Translations under genes and position numbers: made by a program
Origin: an uncultured Clostridia bacterium
GTDB taxonomy: Bacteria > Bacillota > Clostridia > Christensenellales > UBA1242
Length of the DNA: 64,000 nucleotides
Assembly (NCBI GenBank): GCA_948442695.1
Contig: CAOJSF010000002.1
Coordinates: forward strand, 1-64,000
Reading direction: 5' to 3'
Shown: positions 17,931 to 26,717 of the stretch, one piece after another
Numbering within the stretch: the first letter of the stretch is position 1
Layout of the letters: the number at the start of each line of letters is the position of its first letter
The notes under the pieces: model-generated
What the model saw: only the letters and a program-made list of their open reading frames with translations
What the model was told of the DNA's origin: nothing
The model's database searches: none

Positions 17931-18936
17931 ATGAAAATATTTGACACTAAAACTTGCATGGATATGTTTTATGGTGTAACAAATAAAAAATCAATTGACT
18001 TTAAAACTAACATGGGTATGATTGTGAAGTATTATTCTAAATTTTATAATTGAGAAAATGTGAATATATCTACGGAACATGCTGGAATAAAAAATTTTGA
18101 AAGCAGTGACAATTTTTGGGTCTCTAAAATGAATGTTGAAAAGTTTTCATTAAATAATAATGAAGGCAAAGGGGCTGAATTTAACGATTTATGTTTCGAT
18201 AAACTTATATTTCCGTTGGCTCAATATTTTGAAAAACTATACAATTCAAAAAAATATTTCAATTGTTTTAGTCATGTATTCGGTATTAGTGGTTATTATG
18301 CACCTTTTTATTGCGTAAGCCTTCAAAGAAAACTTGACAGCAACACTGGCTATAGAGATAGATATGTCATTAATCCTTCTGGTGTCTTTTTTGTAAAGAT
18401 TTAATTGAAGTAAGGAAATATAATGAAAGAATGATGGCTTTTGAAACTGGTTTATGTATGCATTATATGCCTAGGAATCAAATTATTCAGAATATAAGAC
18501 CTGTTTCAGAATTTATTGCTTCTCAATTTATAGAATTTAGTAAAGAATTAAAAAATCACAGACAATTTAATACAGGAATTTTTATAAGCAATCAATTTAT
18601 TTCTCCTATGTTTTGGACATTGGATGAAGATATAAGTTTGGATGAAATAATGAATGAAGTGGATAAATTTTTAGAGAATTATATATTTTATAGACAATTC
18701 TCTCAAGGCAAAGAAGCCATAAATGATGGTCTCTTCAAAGAATTAGTCTTGTCTGGCTATAATATTAATGTTTGCAATTTTACAGACGAAGACCTTTTAA
18801 ATGATTTAAAACCTCTAAAACAAACTTTGTTTCAGAGAAGGAAGAACTTGATTATTTTGAAAAAGAACTAACAGGCGAAGAATATATACAATATCAAAAA
18901 GAAATGGAAGAATCTTTATTACAGAAAGAGTTGTAA
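17931..18936 (+). pseudogene. Decayed gene of unknown function, with an in-frame stop and two frameshifts
   Basis: An ATG at 17931 with AGAGGT upstream opens a frame that is interrupted by TGA at 18051-18053. It resumes in the same frame to about 18385. A one-base shift in the T-run near 18386-18395 is needed to continue into KDLIEVRKYNERMM, read from 18395. A second shift near 18840 restores an acidic tail (EELDYFEKELTGEEY) ending at 18936. Reconstructed, it is about 335 residues, soluble and without a motif I recognise. TGA acts as a normal stop elsewhere in the window, so this is decay and not recoding. It sits between repeat copy 3 and the rpsB promoter. Confidence 0.75.
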
Positions 18937-19030
18937 TTGAATAATCTAAAAACGGGAAAATTTTAATAAAAAAATTAAAAAATTTACTAAAAAATATTTG
19001 ACAAATCTAGAATTTTTTAATCATTTTTAC

Positions 19031-19059
19031 TTGACAATTTTGTTAAGATTTGATATACT
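19031..19059 (+). promoter_or_regulatory. Sigma-A promoter for rpsB-tsf
   Basis: A consensus TTGACA at 19031-19036 and TATACT at 19054-19059 have a 17-base spacer. It is the strongest promoter in the interval between the pseudogene and rpsB. Confidence 0.8.
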
Positions 19060-19065
19060 CACTAA

Positions 19066-19235
19066 GTCATTGGACAATAAGCACCTTATTGCATATTCAG
19101 TTGCAGTTGCCTAAAACTTTCATAACCGCAAACACAGTTTAATTTTGGCTATGAATAAAAAGAATTTATTTCTGAGGTCGCAACATGGAGATTGAAAGCA
19201 TAGGGGAAGGACAAAAACAAAAGGAGGAATTAAAA
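19066..19235 (+). promoter_or_regulatory. Long 5' leader of rpsB
   Basis: About 170 untranslated bases separate the promoter from rpsB. rpsB leaders of other bacteria fold into structures bound by S2 for feedback control. Here short complementary blocks are visible, such as AATAAG with CTTATT near 19076-19090, but I could not fold the whole. An in-frame ATG at 19185 within it lacks a good ribosome site. Treat this as a candidate autoregulatory leader. Confidence 0.45.
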
Positions 19236-20132
19236 ATGTCAGTTATTTCAATGAAACAACTACTTGAAGCCGGTGTTCATTTTGGTCACCAGACTAGAAA
19301 GTGGAATCCAAAAATGAAGAAATTTATCTTCACTGCAAGAAATGATATCCATATCATTAATCTTGAAAAAACTTCTGAGCAAGTTGATAAAGCATACTCT
19401 TTTGTAAGAGATGTTGTCGCAAGCGGAAAGAAAGTTCTCTTTGTAGGAACTAAAAAACAAGCACAAGAGGCAGTAAAAGAAGAAGCAGAAAGATGCGGAA
19501 TGTATTTTATCAACACTCGTTGGCTTGGCGGATGTCTTACAAATTTCAAAACTATTAAATCAAGAATCGAAAGACTTAATAGATTAAATCAAATGGAAAA
19601 GGTAGGAGAATTTGACCTTCTTCCTAAAAAAGAAGTTACTCTCTTGAAAACTGAAAGAGATAAACTTGAGAAAAACCTCGGCGGAATCAAAGAAATGAGA
19701 GAACTTCCAGGTGCAGTTGTGGTTGTTGACCCTAATTGCGAACATATTTGTGTAAACGAATGTAAACTTCTTTCAATCCCTGTTGTTGGACTTGTTGATA
19801 CAAACGGCAATCCAGACGGAATTGATTGTGTTATTCCTGGAAATGACGATGCAATTCGTTCTGTAAAACTTATTATTGCTGCTCTTGCTGATGCTGTTAT
19901 TGAAGCAAAAGAGGGCGTTTCAATGCAAAAAGAAGAAACAGAAGAAGAGGAAATTGACCTTGCAAAAGCATTGACTGAAATCAAACCTAATATCGAAATT
20001 GCTGAAGGCGTTGAAGAAAGACAAAACAAAAAAAATGCTAAGAAAAGACCTTTAAAGAAAAAGGCTGAATCAAAGAAAGAAAACGAAGTTGAAGAAAAAA
20101 ACGAAACAAAATCTGAAAGTGAAGGAGAGTAA
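19236..20132 (+). CDS. rpsB: 30S ribosomal protein S2
   Basis: Small-subunit ribosomal protein. The start at 19236 ([20 protein letters not shown]) follows AGGAGG and matches the S2 family start, whereas an ATG 17 codons upstream does not. The conserved [30 protein letters not shown] and [10 protein letters not shown] segments are all present. The last 70 residues form a Glu/Lys-rich tail beyond the folded domain, which makes the protein 298 residues. tsf follows after 2 bases. Confidence 0.97.
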   Translation: MSVISMKQLLEAGVHFGHQTRKWNPKMKKFIFTARNDIHIINLEKTSEQVDKAYSFVRDVVASGKKVLFVGTKKQAQEAVKEEAERCGMYFINTRWLGGCLTNFKTIKSRIERLNRLNQMEKVGEFDLLPKKEVTLLKTERDKLEKNLGGIKEMRELPGAVVVVDPNCEHICVNECKLLSIPVVGLVDTNGNPDGIDCVIPGNDDAIRSVKLIIAALADAVIEAKEGVSMQKEETEEEEIDLAKALTEIKPNIEIAEGVEERQNKKNAKKRPLKKKAESKKENEVEEKNETKSESEGE

Positions 20133-20134
20133 TT

Positions 20135-20788
20135 ATGAATTTTACCGCTAAAGATGTAGCCGAACTTAGAGCAAAAACTAATGCTGGTATGATGGATTGC
20201 AAAAAAGCACTTGTTGAATGTGATGGCGATTTTGAAAAAGCAACTGTATGGCTTAGAGAAAAAGGAATTGCTGCTGCAAGCAAGAAACAATCGAGAATTG
20301 CCTCTGAAGGAATTGTAACTTCTTATATTCACATGGGTGGAAAAATCGGTGTTCTTCTTGAAATTAACTGTGAAACAGATTTCGTTGCAAAAACAGATGC
20401 ATTCCAGGAAATCGGACATGATGTAGCATTGCAAATTGCTGCTTCAGCACCTAAATATGTAAGAATTGAAGAAGTTCCTGCTGAAGAACTTGAAAAGGAA
20501 AAAGAAATCCTTAGAAATCAAGCACTCAACGAAGGAAAACCTGCTCAAATCATTGACAAAATGGTTGAAGGAAGAGTTAAAAAATACTATCAAGATGTTT
20601 GTCTTCTTGAGCAATCTTTCGTAAAAGATCCTAGCATGACAATCACTCAATACATCAATGAAAAAATACTTCAAATCGGAGAAAAAATTTCTATTAGAAG
20701 ATTTGCTCGTTTTGAAATGGGTGAAGGTCTTGAAAAGCGTCAAGATGACCTTGCAAGCGAAGTTGCAAAGCAAATGAAAGGTGAATAA
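20135..20788 (+). CDS. tsf: Elongation factor Ts
   Basis: Nucleotide exchange factor for EF-Tu. The N-terminal UBA-like domain has [18 protein letters not shown], and the core has [11 protein letters not shown], followed by [11 protein letters not shown]. It is 217 residues, the short form with one reduced core subdomain, as in many Clostridia. It is cotranscribed with rpsB and closed by a terminator. pyrH, commonly the next gene, is not present. Confidence 0.96.
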   Translation: MNFTAKDVAELRAKTNAGMMDCKKALVECDGDFEKATVWLREKGIAAASKKQSRIASEGIVTSYIHMGGKIGVLLEINCETDFVAKTDAFQEIGHDVALQIAASAPKYVRIEEVPAEELEKEKEILRNQALNEGKPAQIIDKMVEGRVKKYYQDVCLLEQSFVKDPSMTITQYINEKILQIGEKISIRRFARFEMGEGLEKRQDDLASEVAKQMKGE

Positions 20789-20801
20789 TCTTTAATAAAA
20801 T

Positions 20802-20832
20802 AAAAAAAGATGTCATAATGGCATCTTTTTTG
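20802..20832 (+). terminator. Terminator after rpsB-tsf
   Basis: AAAAAAAGATGTC pairs imperfectly with GGCATCTTTTTT around ATAAT, ending the rpsB-tsf transcript. Confidence 0.85.
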
Positions 20833-20943
20833 TTTCATTTTTAATTTTTTGTGCATAATTTTAAATATAAACCTAATACTATGGCGAATTTATTTGCAAA
20901 TTTTTTATTTTTATAGTAAAATATCTTCAAGGAGATTTATTTT

Positions 20944-21510
20944 ATGAATGAAATGGTGGAAGATATAATATTATCTTGTAAGGAAGATATCAAAAAAGCA
21001 ATTGCACATCAAGTAAATGAATATCTTGTAATAAGAGCAGGTCGTGCAAACCCTCATATTCTTGACAAAATTATGATAGACTATTATGGAGTGCCTACAC
21101 CTATTAAAAATATGGCTAGTATTTCTGTTCCAGAGGCTAGAATTTTGGCAATCTCAGTTTGGGACCAAAGTCAGGTAAAAAATATAGTAAAGGCAATTTC
21201 TGCGGCAGATTTAGGCGTAAATCCAAATGAAGACGGCAAAACAATTAGACTTGTTTTTCCTATGCTTACTGAAGAACGTCGTAAAGAAATAGTTAAGACA
21301 ATCAAAAAAATGGCAGAAGAGACAAAAGTCGTTGTCAGAAATGCAAGAAGAGACGCAATGGACATGATAAAAGACCTTGAGAAAGAGGGTCAAATATCTG
21401 AAGATGAAAAGGCTCGCTATGAAGCAGATATTCAAAAACTTGTTGATGAAGGTTGTCAAGAAGTGGATGAAAATTCTAAATCTAAAGAAAAGGAGATTAT
21501 GGAAATATAG
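20944..21510 (+). CDS. frr: Ribosome recycling factor
   Basis: RRF splits post-termination ribosomes with EF-G. The signature RAGRANPHILDKI, the YYGVPTPIKNMASI segment and the long helical C-terminal domain (LTEERRKEIVKTIKKMAEE) are all present at normal length (188 residues). AAGGAG precedes the ATG. It is separated from tsf by a terminator, so it starts a new unit with uppS and cdsA. Confidence 0.96.
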   Translation: MNEMVEDIILSCKEDIKKAIAHQVNEYLVIRAGRANPHILDKIMIDYYGVPTPIKNMASISVPEARILAISVWDQSQVKNIVKAISAADLGVNPNEDGKTIRLVFPMLTEERRKEIVKTIKKMAEETKVVVRNARRDAMDMIKDLEKEGQISEDEKARYEADIQKLVDEGCQEVDENSKSKEKEIMEI

Positions 21511-21543
21511 CCATAAACTAATATTCTAAAAAAGGACAATTTT

Positions 21544-22239
21544 ATGACTAAGTTATTCAAAAAATTACCCACACATATTGCAATTATAATGGATGGTAAC
21601 GGAAGATGGGCAACCAAACGTGGTATGCCTAGAAATTATGGACATAAAGAGGGTGTAAACGCTATAGAACGCACCATTGAAGCCTGTCTAAAATATAATA
21701 TTAAATATTGCACCTTTTTCGCTTTTTCAACTGAAAATTGGAAACGCAGTAAAGAAGAAATTGATGGCATTTTTCAACTCCTTAGAGAGTACATTTCTAT
21801 AAATGACAATATTTTTCTTGAAAAAGAAGTTAAACTTAAACATATAGGCGTAATTGAGCCATTTCCTGATGATTTGAAATCGGCACTTGTTAATATTGAA
21901 AACAAAACTGAAAAATTTGATAAATTGACAATAACTTTTGCATTAAATTACGGTGGTCGTGATGAGATTATAAGGGGGGTGAACACTTTATTACAAAGTG
22001 GTCAAAAACAAATTGATGAGAATCAATTTTCATCGATACTTGACACAAAAGATTTGCCAGATCCAGACTTTATAATTAGAACCAGTGGCGAACAAAGAGT
22101 GTCAAATTTTATGCTTTATCAAATGGCTTACAGTGAATTTTATTTCCCTAAGATTTGTTGGCCTAGTTTTAATGAGAAACACTTTATAAAATCGCTTCAA
22201 GTATTTGAAAAAAGAAAAAGAAGATATGGAGGTGTGTGA
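21544..22239 (+). CDS. uppS: Undecaprenyl diphosphate synthase (cis-prenyltransferase)
   Basis: Makes the C55 lipid carrier for peptidoglycan. Conserved motifs are IAIIMDGNGRWATKRG near the start, with the catalytic Asp, then YCTFFAFSTENWKRS, FALNYGGRDEI and the C-terminal PDFIIRTSGEQRVSNF with its YSEFYF segment. At 231 residues it is normal. It ends in a 4-base ATGA overlap with cdsA. Confidence 0.96.
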   Translation: MTKLFKKLPTHIAIIMDGNGRWATKRGMPRNYGHKEGVNAIERTIEACLKYNIKYCTFFAFSTENWKRSKEEIDGIFQLLREYISINDNIFLEKEVKLKHIGVIEPFPDDLKSALVNIENKTEKFDKLTITFALNYGGRDEIIRGVNTLLQSGQKQIDENQFSSILDTKDLPDPDFIIRTSGEQRVSNFMLYQMAYSEFYFPKICWPSFNEKHFIKSLQVFEKRKRRYGGV

Positions 22240-23207
22240 TGAAAACTCGTTTGCTTTCATCTATTGCATTCATTTTTATAATTGCAATCGCATTTGTTTT
22301 AAAATTTTATGTAAGTAATTATTTTTTTGATGTGCTTATTCTTTTAATAGGCGTTATAGCAAGTTATGAAGCATCAAAGATTTTTACCAAAATGGGCAGA
22401 TATAATGATAAATATATGTCTGTTATTTTTCCATTTGCTTTAATGGCGACTCTGCTATTTGGCATTAATTTTGATAAACAAATAGGGCTTATTTATACTG
22501 TTGTTTTGGCTATCGCAGTAATTATAATTTGTGCATTTGTTACATTTATTTTTCAACTTCTCAACTTTAGTAGGACAAGACTTGAAATTAAAACAAGAAA
22601 AATAATAAACACAAATCTTGCAAAATATTCTTTTGTTAAAGCACTCAATACAATGTTGACATTTATTTACCCAGCATTTTTACTTGGATTTTTGACTCTT
22701 ATTAATCATTTTGAAGATTTAACTTTCACTTTCACACATCTTACCGATCTTAATGGTTATATATCTTTATTTGTTCTTTTATTTGCCTTTCTTGTCCCTA
22801 TTTTTACAGATACTTTTGCTTATCTTATGGGTGGACTTATCGGTGGAAAAAAACTTGCTCCAAAAATCAGTCCTAAAAAGACCATATCTGGTGCGGTTGG
22901 TGGATTTTTGTGGTGCGTATTACTCTCTGTTGCAACATTCTTTATTTTTAATGCAATCCCTACAATTTCAGAACTTCTTGCACAAACAGGTATAAATGCC
23001 TGGAGAATAGCATTAATTTCTGCTGTAGGTTCTATAATAGGACAGGTTGGAGATTTATTTGAAAGTTATATAAAAAGGGTGGCAGGCGTGAAAGATTCAG
23101 GCAGAATTATGCCAGGTCATGGCGGTATGCTTGATAGATTTGACTCTCATACATTTGTTGCACCTATTATATTTATTGCTTTTAGTATTATTTTTGCTTT
23201 AATTTAA
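22236..23207 (+). CDS. cdsA: Phosphatidate cytidylyltransferase
   Basis: Membrane enzyme forming CDP-diacylglycerol. It has about eight hydrophobic helices in 323 residues. The C-terminal signature is clear: DTFAYLMGGLIGGKKLAPKI, followed by SPKKTISGAVGGF and SIIGQVGDLFESYIKR with DSGRIMPGHGGMLDRFDS. It is translationally coupled to uppS. dxr, common between cdsA and rseP in Bacillota, is missing. Confidence 0.95.
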   Translation: MMKTRLLSSIAFIFIIAIAFVLKFYVSNYFFDVLILLIGVIASYEASKIFTKMGRYNDKYMSVIFPFALMATLLFGINFDKQIGLIYTVVLAIAVIIICAFVTFIFQLLNFSRTRLEIKTRKIINTNLAKYSFVKALNTMLTFIYPAFLLGFLTLINHFEDLTFTFTHLTDLNGYISLFVLLFAFLVPIFTDTFAYLMGGLIGGKKLAPKISPKKTISGAVGGFLWCVLLSVATFFIFNAIPTISELLAQTGINAWRIALISAVGSIIGQVGDLFESYIKRVAGVKDSGRIMPGHGGMLDRFDSHTFVAPIIFIAFSIIFALI

Positions 23208-23241
23208 TATATTATTTAAAGATAAACATGAGATGATTTTA

Positions 23242-23267
23242 GGGTGGTGTTCAGTTGTTTGCCACCC
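23242..23267 (+). other. Hairpin in the cdsA-rseP gap
   Basis: GGGTGG at 23242-23247 pairs with CCACCC at 23262-23267 across a 14-base loop. There is no T-run behind it, so it is not an intrinsic terminator. It lies in the leader of rseP, where dxr would often be found. Confidence 0.4.
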
Positions 23268-23302
23268 AACTATGCTTTATTTTTCTAAAAATGTGAGGTT
23301 TA

Positions 23303-24451
23303 ATGTATATTCTCTATTTATTTCTTGCAATATTAATTTTACTTTTAATGGTGCTTGTCCATGAATTCGGACATTATGTTGTAGGAAGGATGTTGAACTT
23401 TAAGATAACAGAATTTTCTGTAGGGTTTGGAAAAGCCCTCTTTTCTCGTAAAAATAAAAGGGGAGAATTGATTTCATTACGACTATTTCCATTAGGCGGA
23501 TATTGTGCTTTTGCAGGCGAAGAAGAAGTTGATGAGAAAAATAAAGACGCTTTTACAAATCAGAAACCATGGAAGAGAATTTTGGTATTTCTTGCTGGTG
23601 TAACCTTTAATTTTGCCTTTGCAGTAATTTTTTCTTTTATTCTTTTATGCACTGTTGGATATGATGTTCCTCAGGTCAGATCAGTTGTAAGTCAAGAAAA
23701 CATAGTTAAAGAATATCAGATTCAAAATGTTGTTTCTGGACCTGAAGGACCAGTATTAAATCCTGATGAAACAATACAACCTGAAGATGTGATTATTTCT
23801 ATAGAAGGCAAAAAAATTGATTTTGCTTATGGAATATCTTATCAACAATATTTAGATGAAAAAGTGGAATATTTTAATAACAATAAAGATATTTTTAATG
23901 ATATTGCAGTCGTTGATGCTGTTGTAAGGCGTGGTGACAAATATGAAAATATAAAATTAAGTTTCTCACGAATTGAAGTAAAAAATGTTGATAAAAACAA
24001 TAATCCTATAGACGGAACCCATTATGTTTATTGCAATAATATGGATGCTAAAGCATATATTTTCTCTGTAGGGGAAGCATTAGAACGAGCAGTGCCTTTC
24101 ACAATGGGGCTAGGTTGGAGCGTTCTTAAAAGTTTATGGCTTCTAATCACATTCCAGTTGCCTATTTCAGCAATAGGTGGGCCGGTGACTACTATTACTA
24201 CTATTGCTAATTTCACAAGAATGAGTGCAATGAATTTGCTTATTTTAATACCTTTAATTTCAGCAAACTTAGCCGTTTTCAACTTGTTGCCTATTCCAGC
24301 ACTTGACGGAGCACATATTGTGTTTACAACAATAGAAGCAATTAGGAAAAAACCTATTAAACGAGAAACTGAAAACATGATTCATACAATAGGTTTATTC
24401 GTTTTATTTGGTGCTGTTATTTTAATTGACATTCTTCATTTTCTGTTATAA
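23303..24451 (+). CDS. rseP: Site-2 intramembrane zinc metalloprotease RseP
   Basis: Intramembrane protease cutting membrane-bound regulators. The zinc motif HEFGHY lies in the first helix, at about residue 20. A central PDZ-like domain (about residues 125-245) contains EDVIISIEGKKIDF. The second active-site motif NLLPIPALDGAH is near residue 330. The C-terminus has a further helix. The length, 382 residues, is normal. It is followed after 9 bases by the PolC-like exonuclease gene. Confidence 0.94.
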   Translation: MYILYLFLAILILLLMVLVHEFGHYVVGRMLNFKITEFSVGFGKALFSRKNKRGELISLRLFPLGGYCAFAGEEEVDEKNKDAFTNQKPWKRILVFLAGVTFNFAFAVIFSFILLCTVGYDVPQVRSVVSQENIVKEYQIQNVVSGPEGPVLNPDETIQPEDVIISIEGKKIDFAYGISYQQYLDEKVEYFNNNKDIFNDIAVVDAVVRRGDKYENIKLSFSRIEVKNVDKNNNPIDGTHYVYCNNMDAKAYIFSVGEALERAVPFTMGLGWSVLKSLWLLITFQLPISAIGGPVTTITTIANFTRMSAMNLLILIPLISANLAVFNLLPIPALDGAHIVFTTIEAIRKKPIKRETENMIHTIGLFVLFGAVILIDILHFLL

Positions 24452-24460
24452 AATATAAGC

Positions 24461-26008
24461 ATGATAAACACATTAGAAAAATTAAACGAAAACTATAATA
24501 GCAAATATAATTATCTTAAACTTTTAAGTGTGGTATTCGATGAGAATTCTCTTTTGACTACCATCACTTTTTTATATCCTTACCAAATTGAAGAAATCAC
24601 AAAGGAAGACAGAGGGGAAATTTACAATTTCTTTAAAGAACTTTTGTCGCTTAAAGGTGAATTGAAACTGAAATACAAAAGGAGTTTTTTAGATTCAAGG
24701 CTTATTATCGATGAAGTGATAGAATATTTTAAAAACAATAAAAAAGGTATATTTCCTTATATTAACATTGATAATATTTCATCATCATATGAAGGTTTGG
24801 ATGTCGTAGTGTCATTAAATTTAAATCAAGATATTTTATCAATGCTTGATGAAGTCGAACTTGCAAATTCATTGAAAGCACATCTTGAAAAAAACTTTAT
24901 TGCAAATATAAAAATTGATATCAAAGAAAATGAAGAGACATTGCCAGAAGAAATTGATTTTATTGACCCTCCAGCACAGAAAATTGCTAAAACAAAGAGA
25001 TATGAAGTTAAGATAGAAAAGAAGATTATAGGCGGTGATATATTACCAAAACCTGAATATATTTCTGAAATAAAATCACCTAAGTCATCTGTTATACTTG
25101 CTGGTGTTATTACTAATAAAAATCGCAAAACATTTATACAAAAAAAAGGTAAAAACGCAGGCAAAGAAAAATCCCTTTATACTTTCATTCTTAAAGATAA
25201 AGAGGCGGGCAGTATCGAATGTGTATATTTTTGTTCAAAAACCCACGAAAAAGATATGGAAGCACTTGACGACCTATTTATGATTTTGTGCTTAGGTGAT
25301 GTTAAGCATGGTATAAATGGCAAACTTACCTATTATATTCAAAAAATTTCAATAGCAACACCTGTTGAACTAATAAATCAAACCTATTCTGAGCAAGAAG
25401 AAACCAAATTTATTCACAACAAAGTTGTTTTCCCAGAGACATTGACTCGAAAACAACAGGCAAACTTGTTTGAAGTTAAAGCAAGGTATAATGATTTTAT
25501 TATGAAAAATGATATTGTGGTTTTTGATATAGAAACGACAGGATTAGACCCTGAAAACTGCGAAATAACTGAATTAGGTGCTGTAAAAATTGAAAAGGGT
25601 GAAATAACTGAAAAATTTTCAAGTTTTGCAAAACCTAAATTCCCTATTCCAGAAGAGGTGCAAAGACTTACAAATATCACTGATGATATGGTTCGATATG
25701 CTCCTAGAATTGAAGATGTTGTCTATGACTTTTATGAATGGAGCAGGGGCTGTGTAATAAGCGGATATAATATTATCGGTTTTGATATGAAATTTATTAA
25801 TAAAGTTGCAAAACAAATTGATTTAAATTTTGACAATGAAGTGATAGATGCTTATATTGTTGCAAGACAATCTTCGCTTAGGACAACAAATTTCAAACTC
25901 GGCACTGTTGTAAAAGCACTGGGACTGACATTGAATGATGCACATCGTGCATATAACGATGCTTATGCAACAGCGCAGGTGCTTATGGAACTTAACAAAG
26001 CAAAATAA
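24461..26008 (+). CDS. PolC-like N-terminal, OB-fold and DEDDh exonuclease protein lacking PHP and polymerase domains
   Basis: This gene lies exactly where polC normally lies, between rseP and rimP, but encodes only 515 residues instead of about 1430. Residues 1-190 look like the PolC N-terminal domain, and about 205-320 like its OB fold (VILAGVITNKNRKTFIQKKG). The C-terminal 165 residues form a complete DEDDh 3'-5' exonuclease: D356 and E358 in DIETTG, D442 in IIGFD, H495 and D500 in HRAYNDA. The PHP segments that flank the exonuclease in PolC and the whole polymerase are absent, and a normal stop follows. It may be a free proofreading exonuclease, or half of a split PolC with the rest elsewhere. 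There is no good ribosome site before the ATG. Confidence 0.8.
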   Translation: MINTLEKLNENYNSKYNYLKLLSVVFDENSLLTTITFLYPYQIEEITKEDRGEIYNFFKELLSLKGELKLKYKRSFLDSRLIIDEVIEYFKNNKKGIFPYINIDNISSSYEGLDVVVSLNLNQDILSMLDEVELANSLKAHLEKNFIANIKIDIKENEETLPEEIDFIDPPAQKIAKTKRYEVKIEKKIIGGDILPKPEYISEIKSPKSSVILAGVITNKNRKTFIQKKGKNAGKEKSLYTFILKDKEAGSIECVYFCSKTHEKDMEALDDLFMILCLGDVKHGINGKLTYYIQKISIATPVELINQTYSEQEETKFIHNKVVFPETLTRKQQANLFEVKARYNDFIMKNDIVVFDIETTGLDPENCEITELGAVKIEKGEITEKFSSFAKPKFPIPEEVQRLTNITDDMVRYAPRIEDVVYDFYEWSRGCVISGYNIIGFDMKFINKVAKQIDLNFDNEVIDAYIVARQSSLRTTNFKLGTVVKALGLTLNDAHRAYNDAYATAQVLMELNKAK

Positions 26009-26123
26009 TTTCTTTTTGCTGTTTTATGTAATGAAGCATACAAAATTTAAAATAAAGTTTGTAAATGAAATCTACAATAAAAAATAAAAATTTTAAAAAA
26101 ATTAATATTTTTATTAATAATAC

Positions 26124-26152
26124 TTGATTTAATATAATATATTTGTTATAAT
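26124..26152 (+). promoter_or_regulatory. Promoter of the rimP-nusA-infB operon
   Basis: TTGATT at 26124-26129 and TATAAT at 26147-26152 are spaced by 17 bases. A second TATAAT at 26133-26138 overlaps the spacer. Confidence 0.6.
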
Positions 26153-26172
26153 ATATCTATACTTGAGGTTTT

Positions 26173-26201
26173 GAGGAGCGTGCAAAATTGCATCGCTCCT
26201 C
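26173..26201 (+). promoter_or_regulatory. Leader hairpin upstream of rimP
   Basis: GAGGAGCG at 26173-26180 pairs with CGCTCCTC at 26194-26201, and the stem extends with TGCAA/TTGCA. There is no following T-run. The left arm contains a Shine-Dalgarno-like GAGGAG that would be sequestered. The GC content stands out from the surroundings. A role in leader stability or feedback is inferred only. Confidence 0.5.
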
Positions 26202-26228
26202 ACTTCGTAAAAAAGGGGGAAAAGAAAG

Positions 26229-26717
26229 TTGGCAAGTAAAGTCAAATCAATATGTGAAGAAAAAGTTTCACCTATTATTGAAAATCTCGGCTATGAAGTC
26301 GTTGAAGTGGAATATGCTAAAAAAAGTGATGGCATGAATCTTACATTCTTCATTGATCATGAAAATGGAATAAAGATTGAAGATTGTGAAAAAGTCACAA
26401 AAGCCATCAATGATTTACTGGATGAAATCAATCCTACTGAGGATCAACCTTATATTTTAAATGTAAGTTCACCTGGAATTGATAGACCGCTAAAAACTGA
26501 ACGAGATTTTAAACGCAATGAAGGTAAAATGATTTCAATAACACTTTTTGCAAAAGTTGATGGTAAAAAGATTTTTGAAGGCAAACTTATTGATTATAGT
26601 GAACAACAAGTCACTATTGAGACAAAAGATAAAAAACTTTCTTTTGACAGAGAAAAAATTGCACATATTGTGCCAGTAATTGATTTTAATCAAAATAAAG
26701 GAGAAAAAAATGATTAA
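26229..26717 (+). CDS. rimP: Ribosome maturation factor RimP
   Basis: RimP assists 30S subunit maturation. The N-terminal domain has VSPIIENLGYEVVEVEY and DGMNLTFFID, followed by the conserved YILNVSSPGIDRPLKTERDF. The C-terminal Sm-like domain ends near KIAHIVPVIDF. The start is a TTG at 26229 behind AAAGGGGGAAAAG. It is 162 residues, slightly longer than average. It overlaps nusA by 8 bases. Confidence 0.94.
   Translation: MASKVKSICEEKVSPIIENLGYEVVEVEYAKKSDGMNLTFFIDHENGIKIEDCEKVTKAINDLLDEINPTEDQPYILNVSSPGIDRPLKTERDFKRNEGKMISITLFAKVDGKKIFEGKLIDYSEQQVTIETKDKKLSFDREKIAHIVPVIDFNQNKGEKND

Noticed and set aside
18051..18053. TGA read as Trp (alternative genetic code)
   Set aside because: Other genes here, including uppS, spoIIIAD and the Asp23 gene, end with TGA, and the same region has two further frameshifts.
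18060..18871. Two separate small genes
   Set aside because: They are fragments of one frame joined by a single-base shift; neither has a proper ribosome site.
19185..19238. Longer rpsB start at 19185
   Set aside because: The internal ATG at 19236 has the AGGAGG and matches the family N-terminus.
19589..20434. Antisense frame across rpsB-tsf
   Set aside because: It is Ser/Phe-rich with no ribosome site, mirroring strongly coding rpsB and tsf.
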